DNA from: Gemella cuniculi DSM 15828
GTDB taxonomy: Bacteria; Bacillota; Bacilli; Staphylococcales; Gemellaceae
Assembly: GCF_000425665.1 (NCBI RefSeq)
Contig: NZ_KE384432.1
Span: 62,001-126,000 of the forward strand
Direction: 5' to 3'
Length of the DNA: 64,000 nucleotides
The translations under genes and the position numbers were made by a program. Positions 1 through 10,501 of this stretch are shown here, in pieces. A model generated the notes under the pieces. That model did not search any database, was not told where the DNA came from, and saw only the letters and a program-made list of their open reading frames with translations. Position 1 is the first letter of the stretch; each line of letters opens with the position of its first letter.

Positions 1-155
1 GTGTTCCATTAATGTTTACAATAGGACTTCTATTCATTCCAACAGAACTTAAAAATAGTGCTCCTCAATTATTACAATATTTAATAGGTTCTCCTATTGC
101 TGTTGGTGCTATTGTAGCAATCATTATGAATAAACTAATTCCCAATAAAGATTAA
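1..155 (+). CDS. C-terminal fragment of a probable NCS2 nucleobase permease
   Basis: The window opens inside a gene read in the frame starting at base 3 and ending at TAA 153-155, giving about 50 residues. The piece is hydrophobic, with a helix of the type GLLFIPTE, then LLQYLIGSPIAVGAIVAIIMNKL and a short charged tail. This layout matches the last two membrane segments of xanthine/uracil permeases (NCS2 family), where a Gly-rich helix and an 'NLL/NKL' ending are common. Family assignment from such a short tail is an inference; another multi-pass transporter is possible. A terminator follows at once, so it is the last gene of its transcript. Confidence 0.45.
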   Translation, partial: VPLMFTIGLLFIPTELKNSAPQLLQYLIGSPIAVGAIVAIIMNKLIPNKD

Positions 156-166
156 ACATAAACAGA

Positions 167-214
167 GCTAGAAAGAAAAATAGAAAATATATATTTATCT
201 TTCTAGCCTTTTTT
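167..214 (+). terminator. Intrinsic terminator after the permease
   Basis: A 10-bp perfect stem (gctagaaaga paired with tctttctagc at 198-207) is followed by a T-rich run. It lies 12 bases after the permease stop. A TATAAT at 232-237, just past the T-run, may be the luxS -10 box. Confidence 0.8.
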
Positions 215-272
215 ATTTTAAAAAAATATAGTATAATACTTTTAGAATTTATACTAGAAATGGAGAATACTC

Positions 273-746
273 ATGACAGAAAAGAAGATGAATGTTGAAA
301 GTTTTAACTTAGATCACACAAAAGTTGTTGCACCTTACATTAGATTAGTTGGTGTCTACAGTGGAGAAAATGGGGATAAAATTTATAAATATGATATAAG
401 ATTTTGTCAACCTAATAAAGAGCATTTGGAAATGCCTAGTCTCCATTCATTAGAACATTTAATTGCAGAATTGATAAGAAATCATCTGGATAATGTACTT
501 GATTTTGGACCTATGGGCTGTCAAACTGGATTTTATCTTTCAGTAATCAATAATGACAGTTATGAAGATGTAGAAATTGCTCTTACTAAGACTCTCGAAG
601 ATGTTTTAATAGCTACTGAAGTTCCTGCCTGCAATGAAATTCAATGCGGTTGGGCAGCTTCCCATTCATTAGAAGGTGCAAAAAAAGAGGCAAAAAAATT
701 TTTAGATAAAAAAACTGAATGGAAAAATGTTTTTTCTAGACAATAA
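273..746 (+). CDS. luxS: S-ribosylhomocysteine lyase LuxS
   Basis: LuxS cleaves S-ribosylhomocysteine to homocysteine and DPD, the precursor of autoinducer-2, as part of the activated methyl cycle in the cytoplasm. The 157-residue product has the family's usual length. The metal site is visible as HSLEH (His58, Glu61, His62) with a third ligand at Cys125 in the QCGWAASHS motif, and the catalytic cysteine Cys83 sits in [10 protein letters not shown]. The ATG is preceded by GGAGAA at good spacing. It stands alone between two terminators and probably has its own promoter (TATAAT at 232-237, with a weak -35). Identity is secure. Confidence 0.97.
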   Translation: MTEKKMNVESFNLDHTKVVAPYIRLVGVYSGENGDKIYKYDIRFCQPNKEHLEMPSLHSLEHLIAELIRNHLDNVLDFGPMGCQTGFYLSVINNDSYEDVEIALTKTLEDVLIATEVPACNEIQCGWAASHSLEGAKKEAKKFLDKKTEWKNVFSRQ

Positions 747-757
747 TAAAAATCTAT

Positions 758-805
758 AAAAAAATTCGAGATATGAAAAAATCATAAACTCGAATTTTTA
801 TTTTA
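758..805 (+). terminator. luxS terminator
   Basis: Stem attcgag / ctcgaat flanked by an A-run on the left and a T-run on the right, starting 12 bases after the luxS stop. The A/T flanks let it work in either direction, and the lipase gene on the other strand converges on it. Confidence 0.75.
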
Positions 806-1053
806 TTAATTTACTCAATGGCTCGATAAAGAGCAATCCAAATATTGATTTACAGTTTTTTATCAATATTTTGTTTGTAAAACTTCAACATCATTAATTC
901 GTAATTATAGAATACAATAATTACCATAATTCCAAAAAATCTAAATATAAATTCCCAACATAAACTAATTCAAATTATCTCTACATTGTTCAATATAAAA
1001 TTTAATTCTTTAACCACTACTGAATAAAGTTAGCTATGATTTGAAGAAATTTT
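806..1053. other. Intergenic region between luxS and the anchorless lipase
   Basis: AT-rich spacer with no gene that I can support. It holds a 9-bp inverted repeat (aatattgat / atcaatatt, 840-871) that could end transcription of the lipase gene arriving from the right, although no T-run follows it on that strand. No remnant of an LPxTG sorting signal was found in any frame of this spacer. Confidence 0.6.
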
Positions 1054-3378
1054 TTACATTAGCGTATTTTTCAACTTTGGCAATTGAGACAAATTGTTGT
1101 TATTACTCAACAACGCCAAGTTTCTTAAAGAATATTTTATACTTTGAGTTTGTGCTGGTAAATTTTCACCTTCTTCATACACAAGAATCGGAACTTCTAT
1201 TTCACTTTCTGTCTTGTCTGGATAAATAATTTTGACTTTAACACTAGCTTTTCCAATTTTTTCTAAGTCTATGTCTTCTGTTATCTCATACTTAGTACCT
1301 TCTGGCAGATTTGATTTGTTTATTTTATTTATTATCTCTGAGTATTCTATCTTACTACCTTTTTTTACTGATATAGGATTATCATCAGTTAGACTTACCT
1401 TGTATTTTTCAGAATCATTTAACTGTAAATCACCTGTTTTTTCAATAAAATCTAACCCTGCTTTTGCTAATTCTTTTTTTATTTTATTTACATCAGCTTG
1501 TGAAGATGATTTATCATCTATAATTTTTTGAGCATCAAGTAATTTTTCAGCTAAGATTCTTCTACTTTCCAAATATTTCTTAGATGATTCTTTAGTTTTA
1601 TCACTTATGTCTCCATTAATATCTAGTAATTTCCCAACTTCATTCATCACTGAAATTAATTCACTTTTATCCGCTTCATTAACTAAAATAGGTATATCTA
1701 TCTCACTTTCACTATTATCATCTTGATATAAAACTTTTACCACCGCTTTTTTAGTTCCTGGTGTAGTTAATTCATCTTTTTTTAGTACAGATAATTTTAC
1801 ATTTACTGGTAATTTTGTTTTATCGACTTTATCTAAAATATCTCTATCTTTTACTTTATCTCCCACTGTCATCGAAATTGGTTTTTTATCAACTAAACTT
1901 GGAGGAAATGTTGCACTAAGACTTCCATTTTCAGGTGGAACAATTTTTAAATTCCCTAAATTCGGATCTACATATCCTTCTTTATCTAAACCTTGTCTTT
2001 TACCAAAATTAAAATCTGGATTCTTATTTATTATACTTTCAAAGTAAGAAGTAGAACTATGTTTACCAGCACTATTACCTATATTTTTCGAATATTTTAG
2101 TCTAAGAAATGATGGTATAACGTTATCATTATTTGTAGTATAATTAACTACTGTTCCAATTTGTGCTAGCTTATCTGTTAAATCACTAGCTCTGCCAAAT
2201 TCTCCTCTTCCCCAAAAATTAAGTATTCCCGAATATATTTTCGGAGCATTAAAAGTGTACGTCCCTTTGTATGCCTGATTATTTTTTTGTACAGCTTCTG
2301 CTGTTGCTCTAAGTGATAAATAACCTCCTAAAGAATGTCCTGTTAAATAAAGATTTGTTATACTGCTATCATTTTTAAAACTATTAATTAAATCTTTTGT
2401 TGCTATACTTTGATTTGATTCATTACCTAACACCAAAGCTGCATCAGCTTTTAAATCTCCAGTTTGATGTGGATTTGTTCCTTGTATAGCAAGTACCTGA
2501 ATAGTACCATTTTTTAAAAAAGGATAATTTGACTTTGTCTCAAATAATACTGCATCTAAACCGTTATTTTGATGGAATACTTTCTTTACTTTCCAATAAG
2601 GAGAAAGCTCATTATGCATAACTCTATGTGACTTTTTTTGAAAAGTTATAATAGATTTTTCTGGATTTAAAATATCATTGATCACATTATCCTTTTCATA
2701 AACTAAATTCATAAATAACGCCATATCTCTTGCAGATATATTCCAAATAAGTTTATCATTATCCTCCTTATCATTTCTCCCATCTCCATCTGTATCAGCT
2801 AACTTAGGATGAACATCATAGCCAAGATATGTTCTACCATCTTTTTTATAAATATAAATTTCATCTTTATTTAAGATACCATCACCATCGTCATCTCCAT
2901 TTGGATCCAGTGGTTTTTTCTTATACAATAGACTATCATACTTTCCACCTTCTAATCCTATATAACCTTTAGAAATCAATTCTGCATACTTTGGAGTTAA
3001 CCTTGATATTATTTTTGTCCCTTTTTCCTCACTACTTTCTGTAATATCTTTTTTTTCATCAACAGTTGATTTTACATCTTCATTTTTTTTAATAATATCA
3101 TTTAATAAATCTTTTATACTTTTAATATCGTTTGATTTTTTATCTAAGACATTTAAATTTGTTTTATCATTTTTATTTTTTTCTAAATCTGAATTATTTC
3201 CTTCACTTTTTTTTACATTCGAATCTTGTTTTATAGTATTTTCTAAATTCAATCTACTATAATTCTGATTTGCTTGTATCCCTGGATTAAAAAATAAAAA
3301 TGTTCCTACAGCAACTGAAATTATCCCTACACTAAATTTTTTTATTGAATATTTTACAATTTTCTTTTTATTAAACAT
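1054..3378 (-). CDS. YSIRK-signal secreted lipase-like protein, no LPxTG anchor
   Basis: A 774-residue secreted protein. Residues about 1-37 form a YSIRK-type signal peptide (YSIKKFSVGIISVAVG). A coiled low-complexity linker runs to about 120. Residues 158-208 carry two Asp-rich calcium-binding-like loops (DDDGDGILNKDE and DTDGDGRNDKED). A class 3 lipase/alpha-beta hydrolase domain spans about 210-470, with nucleophile Ser349 in GHSLGG and a plausible triad Asp418 (NNDNV) and His440 (GKHSS). Two Rib-like modules follow (about 495-566 and 662-734), separated by a helical segment. The protein stops at residue 774 with no LPxTG, hydrophobic helix or charged tail, unlike its neighbour at 4095-7214. 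The start ATG follows AAGGAGA. The substrate is unknown; lipid or ester hydrolysis at the cell surface is an inference. Confidence 0.85.
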   Translation of the reverse strand: MFNKKKIVKYSIKKFSVGIISVAVGTFLFFNPGIQANQNYSRLNLENTIKQDSNVKKSEGNNSDLEKNKNDKTNLNVLDKKSNDIKSIKDLLNDIIKKNEDVKSTVDEKKDITESSEEKGTKIISRLTPKYAELISKGYIGLEGGKYDSLLYKKKPLDPNGDDDGDGILNKDEIYIYKKDGRTYLGYDVHPKLADTDGDGRNDKEDNDKLIWNISARDMALFMNLVYEKDNVINDILNPEKSIITFQKKSHRVMHNELSPYWKVKKVFHQNNGLDAVLFETKSNYPFLKNGTIQVLAIQGTNPHQTGDLKADAALVLGNESNQSIATKDLINSFKNDSSITNLYLTGHSLGGYLSLRATAEAVQKNNQAYKGTYTFNAPKIYSGILNFWGRGEFGRASDLTDKLAQIGTVVNYTTNNDNVIPSFLRLKYSKNIGNSAGKHSSTSYFESIINKNPDFNFGKRQGLDKEGYVDPNLGNLKIVPPENGSLSATFPPSLVDKKPISMTVGDKVKDRDILDKVDKTKLPVNVKLSVLKKDELTTPGTKKAVVKVLYQDDNSESEIDIPILVNEADKSELISVMNEVGKLLDINGDISDKTKESSKKYLESRRILAEKLLDAQKIIDDKSSSQADVNKIKKELAKAGLDFIEKTGDLQLNDSEKYKVSLTDDNPISVKKGSKIEYSEIINKINKSNLPEGTKYEITEDIDLEKIGKASVKVKIIYPDKTESEIEVPILVYEEGENLPAQTQSIKYSLRNLALLSNNNNLSQLPKLKNTLM

Positions 3379-3609
3379 ATTTTTCTCCTTATTTATTATT
3401 TAGTAAATAAAAGTATTATTTCTAACTACTTCATAAATTTCCCAAATTAAAAACTCAATACAAAATTAAAAAATAGTTTCTAACCTCCCATATAATTAAA
3501 TTTTACTTCTTATTCTCAAAAACTATCTCCTCTACAAAAATTAAATTTGTATGTCTTGTTTTCAATATGTTATATTCATTAACACTTGATATAATAAATA
3601 ACTTTAATT

Positions 3610-3638
3610 ATTATATAAAAAAATTACAAAATAATCAA
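3610..3638 (-). promoter_or_regulatory. Promoter of the anchorless lipase gene
   Basis: On the minus strand: -35 TTGATT (3633-3638), 17-bp spacer, -10 TATAAT (3610-3615). The same boxes and spacing occur at the paralogous gene (7351-7379). The transcript would have a leader of about 225 nt before the ATG at 3378. Confidence 0.7.
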
Positions 3639-3700
3639 TCTTAAATTATAAAAAATAATTTCTTTTTGAAGTTATTTTTATAACACTATTATTTAAGATT
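3637..3700. repeat. Inverted repeat upstream of the lipase promoter
   Basis: Ten-base arms aatcttaaat (3637-3646) and atttaagatt (3691-3700), touching the -35 box. A longer inverted repeat sits at the matching place upstream of the paralogous gene (7382-7427), which suggests an operator or a shared structural element rather than chance. Confidence 0.5.
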
Positions 3701-4004
3701 AATTATTTTTAATGTATTTTAGATAATAAAAATCTCCCATTCGATTAAAATTTATCTAAAGCTATCTATCTTTAAATTCTTCATGAATTTTTCATTATAA
3801 TTTTATATGATGAGTTATACTCACCTCTAATATTTTTAAATTTTCTTAGTTATTCTAATCTAATAAAAATTTCCAAAAAGATTTAAGTTATAACTTTAGC
3901 CAAACAAAAAATTATATATACTATCATAAAATTAAAAATATTTAACGAAAAATTTTTTGAAAAAATCTTTTCTACTATCATTTTATTTTTTATACAATAA
4001 AATG

Positions 4005-4046
4005 AAAAAGAACTAAATTTTACATAAATAAAATTTAGTTCTTTTT
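4005..4046 (-). terminator. Terminator of the anchored lipase gene
   Basis: A long perfect stem, aaaaagaactaaatttta (4005-4022) with taaaatttagttcttttt (4029-4046), around a 6-base loop. A/T flanks on both sides make it usable in either direction. It lies 48 bases past the stop at 4095. Confidence 0.85.
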
Positions 4047-4094
4047 CTAATTTATTCTTATTTAGTTAAGTACTTTAAATTCCTCTAAAAATAT

Positions 4095-7000
4095 CTATCT
4101 TTTATTCAGAGTTTCTAATTGTTTTCCTAAAAAAGCACCTAGCCCAATCAATACTAAAGGAATTAAATTAAAATTACTATTTAATCCAGTATTAGGCAGT
4201 CTTTTCATCATTTCTTTTTTATCAAATTGCTCATCATTTTTTATTATATTTTGTTTTTCTTTTTTTATAGATAATTGTGTCCTTTTGACATTTGAATTTA
4301 AATTAAGTTGATTATGTTTTTTTTCGTCACTATTAAGAAAAATATCATTTGATTTCTCTACTAGAGCAAATAAACTGAAATGATTAATGTTAAATTCAAT
4401 CGTTCTATCAATTATCTTTGAAGATAATTTTGTTAAATTACCATTTTTCACATAGTACACACCAACATTATTAGTTTCAGAATCTAATAATTTTATACGA
4501 ACTGTCCTTTCATCATTTAAAGTAGCTACCTTATTATTTTTTATAATTTTCAAATCAAGAACTCTTATGGAAATGCTTTCTCCCAATTTTTTCTTAATAT
4601 TACTTATTAACATATTATTATATATCTTTTCAACTTTTAATTTTAAACCAGTCAATGACTTATTACTAAATTTAACTACTATACCATCTTCTGTTAATAC
4701 TATATCTGTTCCTTCATCTAACGAACGATTTTGTAATACTGATAATTGTGATGAATTCTTCTCTTCTGCTATCCTTCCATTTACTGCTGGTACTTTATCC
4801 AATGGATATTCTTCTAATTCCCGCTGTGTTGTACTTTCTCCTTTTTCACTTACTGTTGGTACTCTATCCAATGAATACTCTTCTAATTCCTGTTGTGTTG
4901 TACCTTCTCCTTTTTCTTCTCCATATACATCAAAGGGGATATTTACTTTATCTATTGTTTTATCTGGATAGATTACCTTGACACTAACATTAACTTTTCC
5001 TACATTTCCTATATTAGAAATATCTTCCACCTTATATTTAGTACCTTCTGGAAGATCTGTTTTATCTATCTTGTCAATAACACCTGTCAATTCTATTTTT
5101 TCTCCTCGCTTTACAAGTGTAGGAGCTGTAGTAGTCAATTTTGGGTCATATTTTGCAAAATCTGCCAATTCTAATGCACCTCTTTTAGTAATCAAATCTA
5201 ATCCTAAATTTGCTAATTCATTTGTTATATTACTAACCAAATTTTGCGAAGATAGTTCACTACTAACTATATTATGTGCTTCTTCCAATTTCTCAGCTAA
5301 AACATGCTTACTTTCTACATAAGAATTCACAGTCTTTTTTGTTTTATCATTTAACTCTACAATAGTATTCACTAAATTCTCAGCTGCATTTATCACAGAT
5401 TTAAGTTCCGTTTTATTCGCTTCATTGACTAAAATCGGTACATCTACTTCATTAGTAGTATTATCATCTAAATATAAAACTTTAACTTTTGCTTTTTTCA
5501 CTCCTAATGTATTCAATTCTACATTTTTTAGTATTGATAATTTTATATTTACTGGCAATTTACTTATATCAACTTTTCCTAAAATTTCTTTTTCTTTCAG
5601 AGTATCTCCTACCATAACAGAAATTGGATTATTATCTTTTAACACAGGTAAAAACGTTGCACTTAGTGTCCCCTTTTCTGGAGAAATTATTTGTAATTTT
5701 TTTAAATTAGGATCAATATAACCTACACCATCTACACCTTGGCGTTTTCCAAAGTTAAAATCTTGATTATTATTTATTCTAGACTCAAAATAAGATGTAG
5801 AACTATGTTTACCTGCACTATTTCCTATACTTTTTAGATTTTTTAATCTAAGAAATGATAAAATTACATTATCATTATCAGTCATATAGTTAATAACTTT
5901 ACCTTCCTCAGCTAATTTGTCTGTAAGATTACTTTCTTTTTGCATTTCACCACCACCCCAAAAATTAAATAATCCTGCATAAATTTTTGGAGCGTTAAAA
6001 GTATACGTTCCCTTATACGCATTAAATTTATCTTTTTCGGCTTGAGCAGTTGCTCTTAATGATAAATATCCTCCTAATGAGTGACCCGTAATATATAAAT
6101 TAGTTATACTTTCATCATTTTTTAAAGCTTTGATTAGATCTTTTGTTGCTATACTCTGATTTGACTCATTTCCTAATACTAATGCCGCATCTGCTTTTAC
6201 ATCGCCAGTTTGATTTATATTAGTACCTTGGATAGCTAATACTTGTATTGTATTATTTTTTAAAAATGGATAATTCGCTTTGGTTTCAAATAATACAGCA
6301 TCTAATCCATTATCCTGATGATATGTTCTCTTAACCGTCCAATATGGAGAAAGTTCATTATGCATAAATTTAAATTTATTTTCCTTAAATGAATTTACAG
6401 ACTTACTCGGATCTAATATTTCTTTTATTAACTCATCTTTTTCATAAACAAGATTCATAAATAATGCCATATCTCTTGCAGTTATATTCCAAATTAATTT
6501 ATCTTTATCTTCACCATCAATCTTACCATCACCATCTGTATCGGCTAATTTAGGATGAACGTCATACCCTAAATAAGTCCTACCATCCTTTTTATAAATA
6601 TACAACTCATCCTTATTCAAAATTCCATCATTATCATCATCTTCATCAGGTTTTAGTGTAGGATTTTTGTACAATAGACTATCATACTTTCCACCTTCTA
6701 ATCCTATATATCCTTTCGAAATAGCCTCTGCATATTCCGCAGTTAAACGCGAAATTATTTTTGTTCCTTTTTCTATCTCAGGTGTTTCTTCTTTTTCTGC
6801 ATCATCTGTTTGTATTTTTTCTTTATTCTTTTGAATTATATTTGTCAATAAATCCTTTATGTTATCACTATCTGTTGTACGTTTATCAAGCACATTCAAT
6901 GCACTATTTTTATCGACAACATTTTCTTTAGACACATCCTCTTTTAAAACACTATCTTTTTTTTCTATTTCATCTTTAACAGATGTTAGATTACTTCTAT

Positions 7001-7214
7001 CGATTGTATTGTTAACTGTTATATCATTCGTAGTCCCATTTGTATTTAAACTATCTTCAACTGTTGTCAAAACTTTAGTTTCTGTTGCATTTTCAACTTT
7101 ATTACTAGCATCAGCATCTGTTCCTAAAAATATAACTGAACCCACTGCAACTGAAACTATACCTACTGTGAATTTTTTTATCGAATATTTCATAATACTT
7201 TCTTTATTAAACAT
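4095..7214 (-). CDS. YSIRK/LPxTG wall-anchored lipase-like surface protein
   Basis: A 1039-residue surface protein, paralog of the gene at 1054-3378. Order of parts: YSIRK signal peptide (about 1-37), variable linker (to about 150), Asp-rich calcium-binding-like loops (190-238), lipase/alpha-beta hydrolase domain with nucleophile Ser379 in GHSLGG and likely Asp448 and His470, two Rib-like modules, a direct repeat of 23 residues (EKGE-STTQ-LEEY type), a 120-residue domain, and a C-terminal sorting signal: LPNTG at 1006-1010, a hydrophobic stretch and the tail KQLETLNKR. Sortase A should link it to peptidoglycan. The start ATG follows AAAGGAG. Family knowledge supports a triacylglycerol-lipase-like fold; the natural substrate cannot be read from sequence. 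Confidence 0.9.
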   Translation of the reverse strand: MFNKESIMKYSIKKFTVGIVSVAVGSVIFLGTDADASNKVENATETKVLTTVEDSLNTNGTTNDITVNNTIDRSNLTSVKDEIEKKDSVLKEDVSKENVVDKNSALNVLDKRTTDSDNIKDLLTNIIQKNKEKIQTDDAEKEETPEIEKGTKIISRLTAEYAEAISKGYIGLEGGKYDSLLYKNPTLKPDEDDDNDGILNKDELYIYKKDGRTYLGYDVHPKLADTDGDGKIDGEDKDKLIWNITARDMALFMNLVYEKDELIKEILDPSKSVNSFKENKFKFMHNELSPYWTVKRTYHQDNGLDAVLFETKANYPFLKNNTIQVLAIQGTNINQTGDVKADAALVLGNESNQSIATKDLIKALKNDESITNLYITGHSLGGYLSLRATAQAEKDKFNAYKGTYTFNAPKIYAGLFNFWGGGEMQKESNLTDKLAEEGKVINYMTDNDNVILSFLRLKNLKSIGNSAGKHSSTSYFESRINNNQDFNFGKRQGVDGVGYIDPNLKKLQIISPEKGTLSATFLPVLKDNNPISVMVGDTLKEKEILGKVDISKLPVNIKLSILKNVELNTLGVKKAKVKVLYLDDNTTNEVDVPILVNEANKTELKSVINAAENLVNTIVELNDKTKKTVNSYVESKHVLAEKLEEAHNIVSSELSSQNLVSNITNELANLGLDLITKRGALELADFAKYDPKLTTTAPTLVKRGEKIELTGVIDKIDKTDLPEGTKYKVEDISNIGNVGKVNVSVKVIYPDKTIDKVNIPFDVYGEEKGEGTTQQELEEYSLDRVPTVSEKGESTTQRELEEYPLDKVPAVNGRIAEEKNSSQLSVLQNRSLDEGTDIVLTEDGIVVKFSNKSLTGLKLKVEKIYNNMLISNIKKKLGESISIRVLDLKIIKNNKVATLNDERTVRIKLLDSETNNVGVYYVKNGNLTKLSSKIIDRTIEFNINHFSLFALVEKSNDIFLNSDEKKHNQLNLNSNVKRTQLSIKKEKQNIIKNDEQFDKKEMMKRLPNTGLNSNFNLIPLVLIGLGAFLGKQLETLNKR
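4779..4916 (-). repeat. Two tandem 69-bp coding repeats in the anchored lipase
   Basis: Copies at 4779-4847 and 4848-4916 encode 23 residues each that differ at only a few positions (TTQQELEEYSLDRVPTV versus TTQRELEEYPLDKVPAV). The repeat lies just after the second Rib-like module and is absent from the anchorless paralog, so it is likely a recent stalk expansion. Confidence 0.85.
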
Positions 7215-7350
7215 TTTTCTTTTCTCCTTTTACAAAGACGAATTTATATATTCATCCTCAGAATAAATTCATAGTACAATTTAAAGATTTTATTTTATCA
7301 TATATAAATAAATTACATATGAATATTCTAAAAAATAAAATAATAACTTT

Positions 7351-7379
7351 ATTATATTGTAAAAATACAAATTAATCAA
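7351..7379 (-). promoter_or_regulatory. Promoter of the anchored lipase gene
   Basis: Minus strand: -35 TTGATT (7374-7379), 17-bp spacer, -10 TATAAT (7351-7356). Same boxes and spacing as the promoter at 3610-3638. The leader would be about 130 nt. Confidence 0.75.
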
Positions 7380-7381
7380 AC

Positions 7382-7427
7382 TTAAATTTTAATCAATAAT
7401 TGCATTTTATTAATGATTAAAATTTAA
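7382..7427. repeat. Perfect inverted repeat next to the lipase -35 box
   Basis: Fourteen-base arms, ttaaattttaatca (7382-7395) and tgattaaaatttaa (7414-7427), immediately upstream of the -35 box on the minus strand. Counterpart of the repeat at 3637-3700. A regulator site is plausible but unproven. Confidence 0.55.
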
Positions 7428-7621
7428 ATTTTTTGAAATTCAATATGTTTTTTATGTATTTTCTCTATTAAAAATCTCCAATGCAGCTCTGTAAATCAGC
7501 TAAATTACAAAATTAACCAATTAACATTTAATAATATTAAAATAATTTTCTATATAAAATTTATTGTTATATTTTTATACTATGAACTAAAGAAAACTCT
7601 AATTTTTTTAAAATTTTTTTA

Positions 7622-7659
7622 AAAAAAGTAGATTGAAATTATTTTCAATCTACTTTTTT
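7622..7659 (-). terminator. Terminator of the queA-tgt-yajC operon
   Basis: Stem aaaaaagtagattgaaa / tttcaatctactttttt with a 4-base loop, ending a few bases before the yajC stop at 7663. On the minus strand it is followed by a T-run. Confidence 0.85.
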
Positions 7660-7662
7660 CTA

Positions 7663-7926
7663 TTATTTTGCAACCAAACTGCGAATTGCGTTTCTATCTA
7701 ATTCAATCTCAACTTTCGGAGCAATTCTAACTTTTACTGTTAAAGTTCCAACCTCTACAATTTCTCCATAAATCCCTGCAAAAGTTACGATTCTATCTCC
7801 TTCTTTTAAAGAATCTTGCAAAAGTTTTAATTCTTTATTTCTTTTTGATTGTGGTCTTATTATCATAAAGTACATAAATCCAAAAAGAAATACTATCATC
7901 AATATGTTTATATATGAACCTTGCAT
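7663..7926 (-). CDS. yajC: Preprotein translocase subunit YajC
   Basis: YajC is a small single-pass membrane protein that associates with SecDF-type components of the Sec translocase. The 87-residue product has one N-terminal membrane helix (about 6-23) ending in the family motif FMIIRPQSKR, followed by a small cytoplasmic domain with GDRIVTFAGIYGEI. Length and motifs match the family. The ATG follows GGAGG. It is the last gene of the queA-tgt-yajC operon, the arrangement known from Bacillus and other bacteria. SecDF is not within the window. Confidence 0.93.
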   Translation of the reverse strand: MQGSYINILMIVFLFGFMYFMIIRPQSKRNKELKLLQDSLKEGDRIVTFAGIYGEIVEVGTLTVKVRIAPKVEIELDRNAIRSLVAK

Positions 7927-8011
7927 TTTTTACCTCCATTTTTTTCTATATATTTATTCTACTATATCATTATAAAAAAATAAACTGTTTGTAATCCTTT
8001 TTTTTATTTTA

Positions 8012-9187
<1,176 letters not shown>

Positions 9188-9214
9188 TTATTCATTACTT
9201 TTATTTTTTATCTT

Positions 9215-10243
9215 CTATACTATTATCATTGCATCACCAAAACTAAAGAAACGATATTTATTTTCTACAGCTATATTATAGAGTTCTAAAACTTTTTCTC
9301 TATCATAAAAAGCACTCACTAACATTATTAGTGAAGATTTAGGAAGATGAAAGTTTGTAATAAGACCATCAACACATTTAAATTCGAAACCAGGATAAAT
9401 AAAAATATCTGTCCAACCAGAAGACGGTACTATTTTTCCGTTGTTATCTCGTGCAATAGTCTCCAATGTTCTTGTTGATGTAGTACCAACTGAAAAAATA
9501 CGTCCCCCTAGCTCTTTTGTTTTATTAATTACATCTGCAGTATCTTCATCTAGTTCGTAATATTCTGAGTGCATATTATGATCTTCAATATTTTCAACCG
9601 AAACAGGTCTAAATGTTCCAAGTCCTACATGCAATGTTAAATGTACGATGTTCACACCTTTTTCTTCTATTTTCTCTAGCAACTCAGTAGTAAAATGTAA
9701 TCCCGCAGTCGGAGCTGCAGAACTCCCTATCTCTTTTGAATAAACAGTTTGATAGCGTTCTTTATCCGTAAGTCTTTCTTTTATGTATGGTGGTAATGGC
9801 ATAGTCCCCAATTCATCAAGGCGTTCTTGAAAAATTCCATCATATTTAAATTCAAAATATCTGAAACCATCATCTAATATTTTAATACATTCTGCCTCCA
9901 TTATACCATTACCAAATGATACAATACTTCCTAATTTGATTCGTTTTGCAGGTTTTACCAAACATTCCCAAATATTATGTTCTTTATTTTTTAATAATAG
10001 AACTTCTATCGCCGCACCAGTATCTTTTTTTTCTCCATAAAGACGTGCAGGCATTACCCTTGTATTATTTAAAACTAAAGTATCTCCTGAATTAAAATAA
10101 TCTATAATATCAGAAAAAACTTTGTGTTCATTCTTTCCAGTTTTTCTATCAACACAAAGTAGTTTACTTGTGTCACGTTTCAATAATGGAGTTTGTGCTA
10201 TCAACTCCTCTGGCAAATAAAAATCAAAATCTTCTAATTTCAT
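9215..10243 (-). CDS. queA: S-adenosylmethionine:tRNA ribosyltransferase-isomerase QueA
   Basis: QueA transfers and isomerises the ribose of SAM onto preQ1 in tRNA to make epoxyqueuosine. The 342-residue product has the standard length and motifs: [14 protein letters not shown] at the start, [30 protein letters not shown] and the C-terminal [18 protein letters not shown]. The ATG follows AAAGGAG. It is the first gene of the queA-tgt-yajC operon and has a good promoter at 10273-10301. No preQ1 riboswitch was recognised in its short leader. Confidence 0.96.
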   Translation of the reverse strand: MKLEDFDFYLPEELIAQTPLLKRDTSKLLCVDRKTGKNEHKVFSDIIDYFNSGDTLVLNNTRVMPARLYGEKKDTGAAIEVLLLKNKEHNIWECLVKPAKRIKLGSIVSFGNGIMEAECIKILDDGFRYFEFKYDGIFQERLDELGTMPLPPYIKERLTDKERYQTVYSKEIGSSAAPTAGLHFTTELLEKIEEKGVNIVHLTLHVGLGTFRPVSVENIEDHNMHSEYYELDEDTADVINKTKELGGRIFSVGTTSTRTLETIARDNNGKIVPSSGWTDIFIYPGFEFKCVDGLITNFHLPKSSLIMLVSAFYDREKVLELYNIAVENKYRFFSFGDAMIIV

Positions 10244-10272
10244 TTAATATCTCCTTTAAAAGTTACTTTACT

Positions 10273-10301
10273 ATTATAGCTTGAATAGTTCAACTTAGCA
10301 A
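10273..10301 (-). promoter_or_regulatory. Promoter of queA-tgt-yajC
   Basis: Minus strand: -35 TTGCTA (10296-10301), 17-bp spacer, -10 TATAAT (10273-10278), about 30 bases upstream of the queA ATG. Confidence 0.75.
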
Positions 10302-10501
10302 GTTTATAGATACTTTTTTATTAATTTAAAATAAAATATCATGTTATTCTTAAATAAAACCAAGAAATTTAAATTCCTCTTAATTACATTAGTTCGCCTT
10401 CATTAATAATTTCAAAAAAATAAAATGAAACCCAAAACTATACGCATTAACTATAAATACATATTAATTTTGAATTTCATTTTGTGTTACATTAGCAGTA
10501 T

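Larger units (their letters stand above)
3379..4094. other. 716-bp intergenic region between the two lipase genes
   Basis: Extremely AT-rich and without a coding frame I can support. It contains the promoter and inverted repeat of the left lipase gene and the terminator of the right one. Short blocks such as ataaaaatctcc recur in the spacer upstream of the right gene, showing that the upstream region was duplicated together with the gene. Confidence 0.6.
7215..7662. other. Intergenic region between yajC and the anchored lipase
   Basis: Holds the lipase promoter, its inverted repeat and the yajC-side terminator. No additional gene is visible. Confidence 0.6.

Noticed and set aside
800-1060. 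Frameshifted LPxTG sorting signal after the left lipase
   Set aside because: I read the three minus-strand frames past the stop and saw no LPxTG, hydrophobic helix or charged tail.
4748-4981. Plus-strand open frames opposite the anchored lipase
   Set aside because: They come from the biased, repetitive coding sequence on the minus strand and have no starts with ribosome sites.
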